The notes under the pieces are model-generated. The model saw only the letters and a list, made by a program, of their open reading frames with translations. It was not told the DNA's origin and ran no database searches. A stretch of 33,959 nt of DNA, from contig CANGJU010000013.1 in assembly GCA_947453935.1 (NCBI GenBank), positions 1 through 33,959 of the forward strand, written 5' to 3'. The DNA is from Bacteroidota bacterium (GTDB lineage Bacteria > Bacteroidota > Bacteroidia > AKYH767-A > OLB10). Made by a program: the position numbers and the translations under genes. This document shows, piece by piece, positions 33,575 to 33,959 of the stretch (within the stretch, counting starts at the first letter, position 1; every line of letters starts with the position of its first letter).

Positions 33575-33582
33575 CAAATCTA
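33575..33582 (-). promoter_or_regulatory. Candidate -7 box of the amidotransferase-flippase unit
   Basis: The minus strand reads TAGATTTG, a perfect -7 match 13 bases before the start, in the 68-base gap to the divergent methyltransferase. No matching -33 TTTG is seen. Confidence 0.45.
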
Positions 33583-33629
33583 ATAAATAGGATGATAATT
33601 ATTATTTGGTATTTTTAGGGCATTGAAAT

Positions 33630-33959
33630 ATGAGCACTTTATTCCCTTACTCCTCTCCTGTTACCCATAAAGAACTGAATCTTTCTGGTGAGCACCTCGT
33701 TAATTCCGACGGAGAATCGTTTCCCGTTGTGAATGGCATCCCTCGTTTTGTCCCTCAGGAGAACTATGCATCGGCCTTTGGACTTCAATGGAAAACCTAT
33801 GCTAAGACGCAGTTAGATAGTTATAGCAATACTAGTATCACACAAGATCGTTTGGAGCGTTGCCTGGGAATGCCTATCAGCGGACTAAAAGACAAAACAG
33901 TATTAGAGGTAGGAGCTGGTGCCGGTCGCTTTACTGAGCTACTAGTAAAAGGTGGCGGA
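33630..33959 (+). CDS. Class I SAM-dependent methyltransferase (3' end cut by window edge)
   Basis: An ATG at 33630 opens a frame of 110 codons to the right edge. The first 45 residues look like the short beta-rich segment (PVVNGIPRFVP) seen in methyltransferases with a Trm112-like N-terminus. The motif VLEVGAGAGRFTELL (residues 91-105) is the SAM-binding loop. The catalytic part lies beyond the window. It is divergent from the amidotransferase-flippase unit, and its context suggests methylation of a glycan or its precursor. The family is clear; the substrate is not. Confidence 0.82.
   Translation, partial: MSTLFPYSSPVTHKELNLSGEHLVNSDGESFPVVNGIPRFVPQENYASAFGLQWKTYAKTQLDSYSNTSITQDRLERCLGMPISGLKDKTVLEVGAGAGRFTELLVKGGG

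Overview
The window is AT-rich DNA from a member of the Bacteroidota. Several lineage markers point there: gldF and gldG, a secreted protein ending in a type IX secretion (T9SS) sorting domain, a DUF4295 protein beside rpmG, BshC of bacillithiol synthesis, an OstA-like LPS-export protein, start codons without Shine-Dalgarno sequences, and many matches to the Bacteroidetes -7 promoter box TAnnTTTG. The presence of gld genes and T9SS suggests a gliding or T9SS-using group (Flavobacteriia, Sphingobacteriia, Chitinophagia or Cytophagia). I cannot place it more precisely. Most of the window is conserved chromosomal core. I see no insertion sequence, prophage, CRISPR array, rRNA or tRNA, and no stretch above about 300 bases without a gene.

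Layout. (1) 1-8580, mostly minus strand: cinA, rpmB, a secreted aminopeptidase P, rpmG, DUF4295, ftsY, rimO and bshC (cut by the left edge). One plus-strand T9SS cargo gene (3049-3984) lies between ftsY and rimO. (2) 8672-14651, minus: rel (ppGpp synthetase/hydrolase), a Fur-family regulator, a STAS protein, purA and an OstA-like gene, tightly packed like one operon. (3) 14736-19490, minus: gldF, gldG, a DUF4340 gene and dnaN. (4) 19625-25794, plus: a surface-polysaccharide block with a GT4 glycosyltransferase, a Wza-like export lipoprotein, a Wzc-like tyrosine kinase/chain-length protein, RfbC and a WecA/MraY-type initiating phosphoglycosyltransferase. (5) 25803-30201: a housekeeping island of trmD, GNAT, CoA transferase and aroQ (minus), then xerD and a TPR-type exported protein (plus). 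(6) 30198-33959: a second polysaccharide block with a Wzx-like flippase and an AsnB-type amidotransferase (minus), and a divergent methyltransferase cut by the right edge.

How the genes fit together. Blocks 4 and 6 together hold initiation, glycosyl transfer, sugar-nucleotide epimerisation, flipping, polymer control and export, which are the parts of a Wzx/Wzy-type surface glycan pathway; no Wzy polymerase is visible here. The rel-fur-STAS-purA-ostA cluster joins ppGpp metabolism with AMP synthesis, an enzyme step known to be ppGpp-sensitive in other bacteria. GldF/GldG are components of a gliding-associated ABC transporter.

I found no obviously new defence or mobile system. The most interesting signals are regulatory and organisational. 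Three genes (pepP, trmD, xerD) have a perfect TAnnTTTG box exactly 4 bases before the ATG, which predicts leaderless mRNAs. An aminopeptidase gene splits the rpmB/rpmG cluster. A perfect 11-bp inverted repeat lies inside the 5' end of the OstA-like gene. The end of cinA carries a tandem duplication. The kinase has a 13-tyrosine Gly-Tyr tail.
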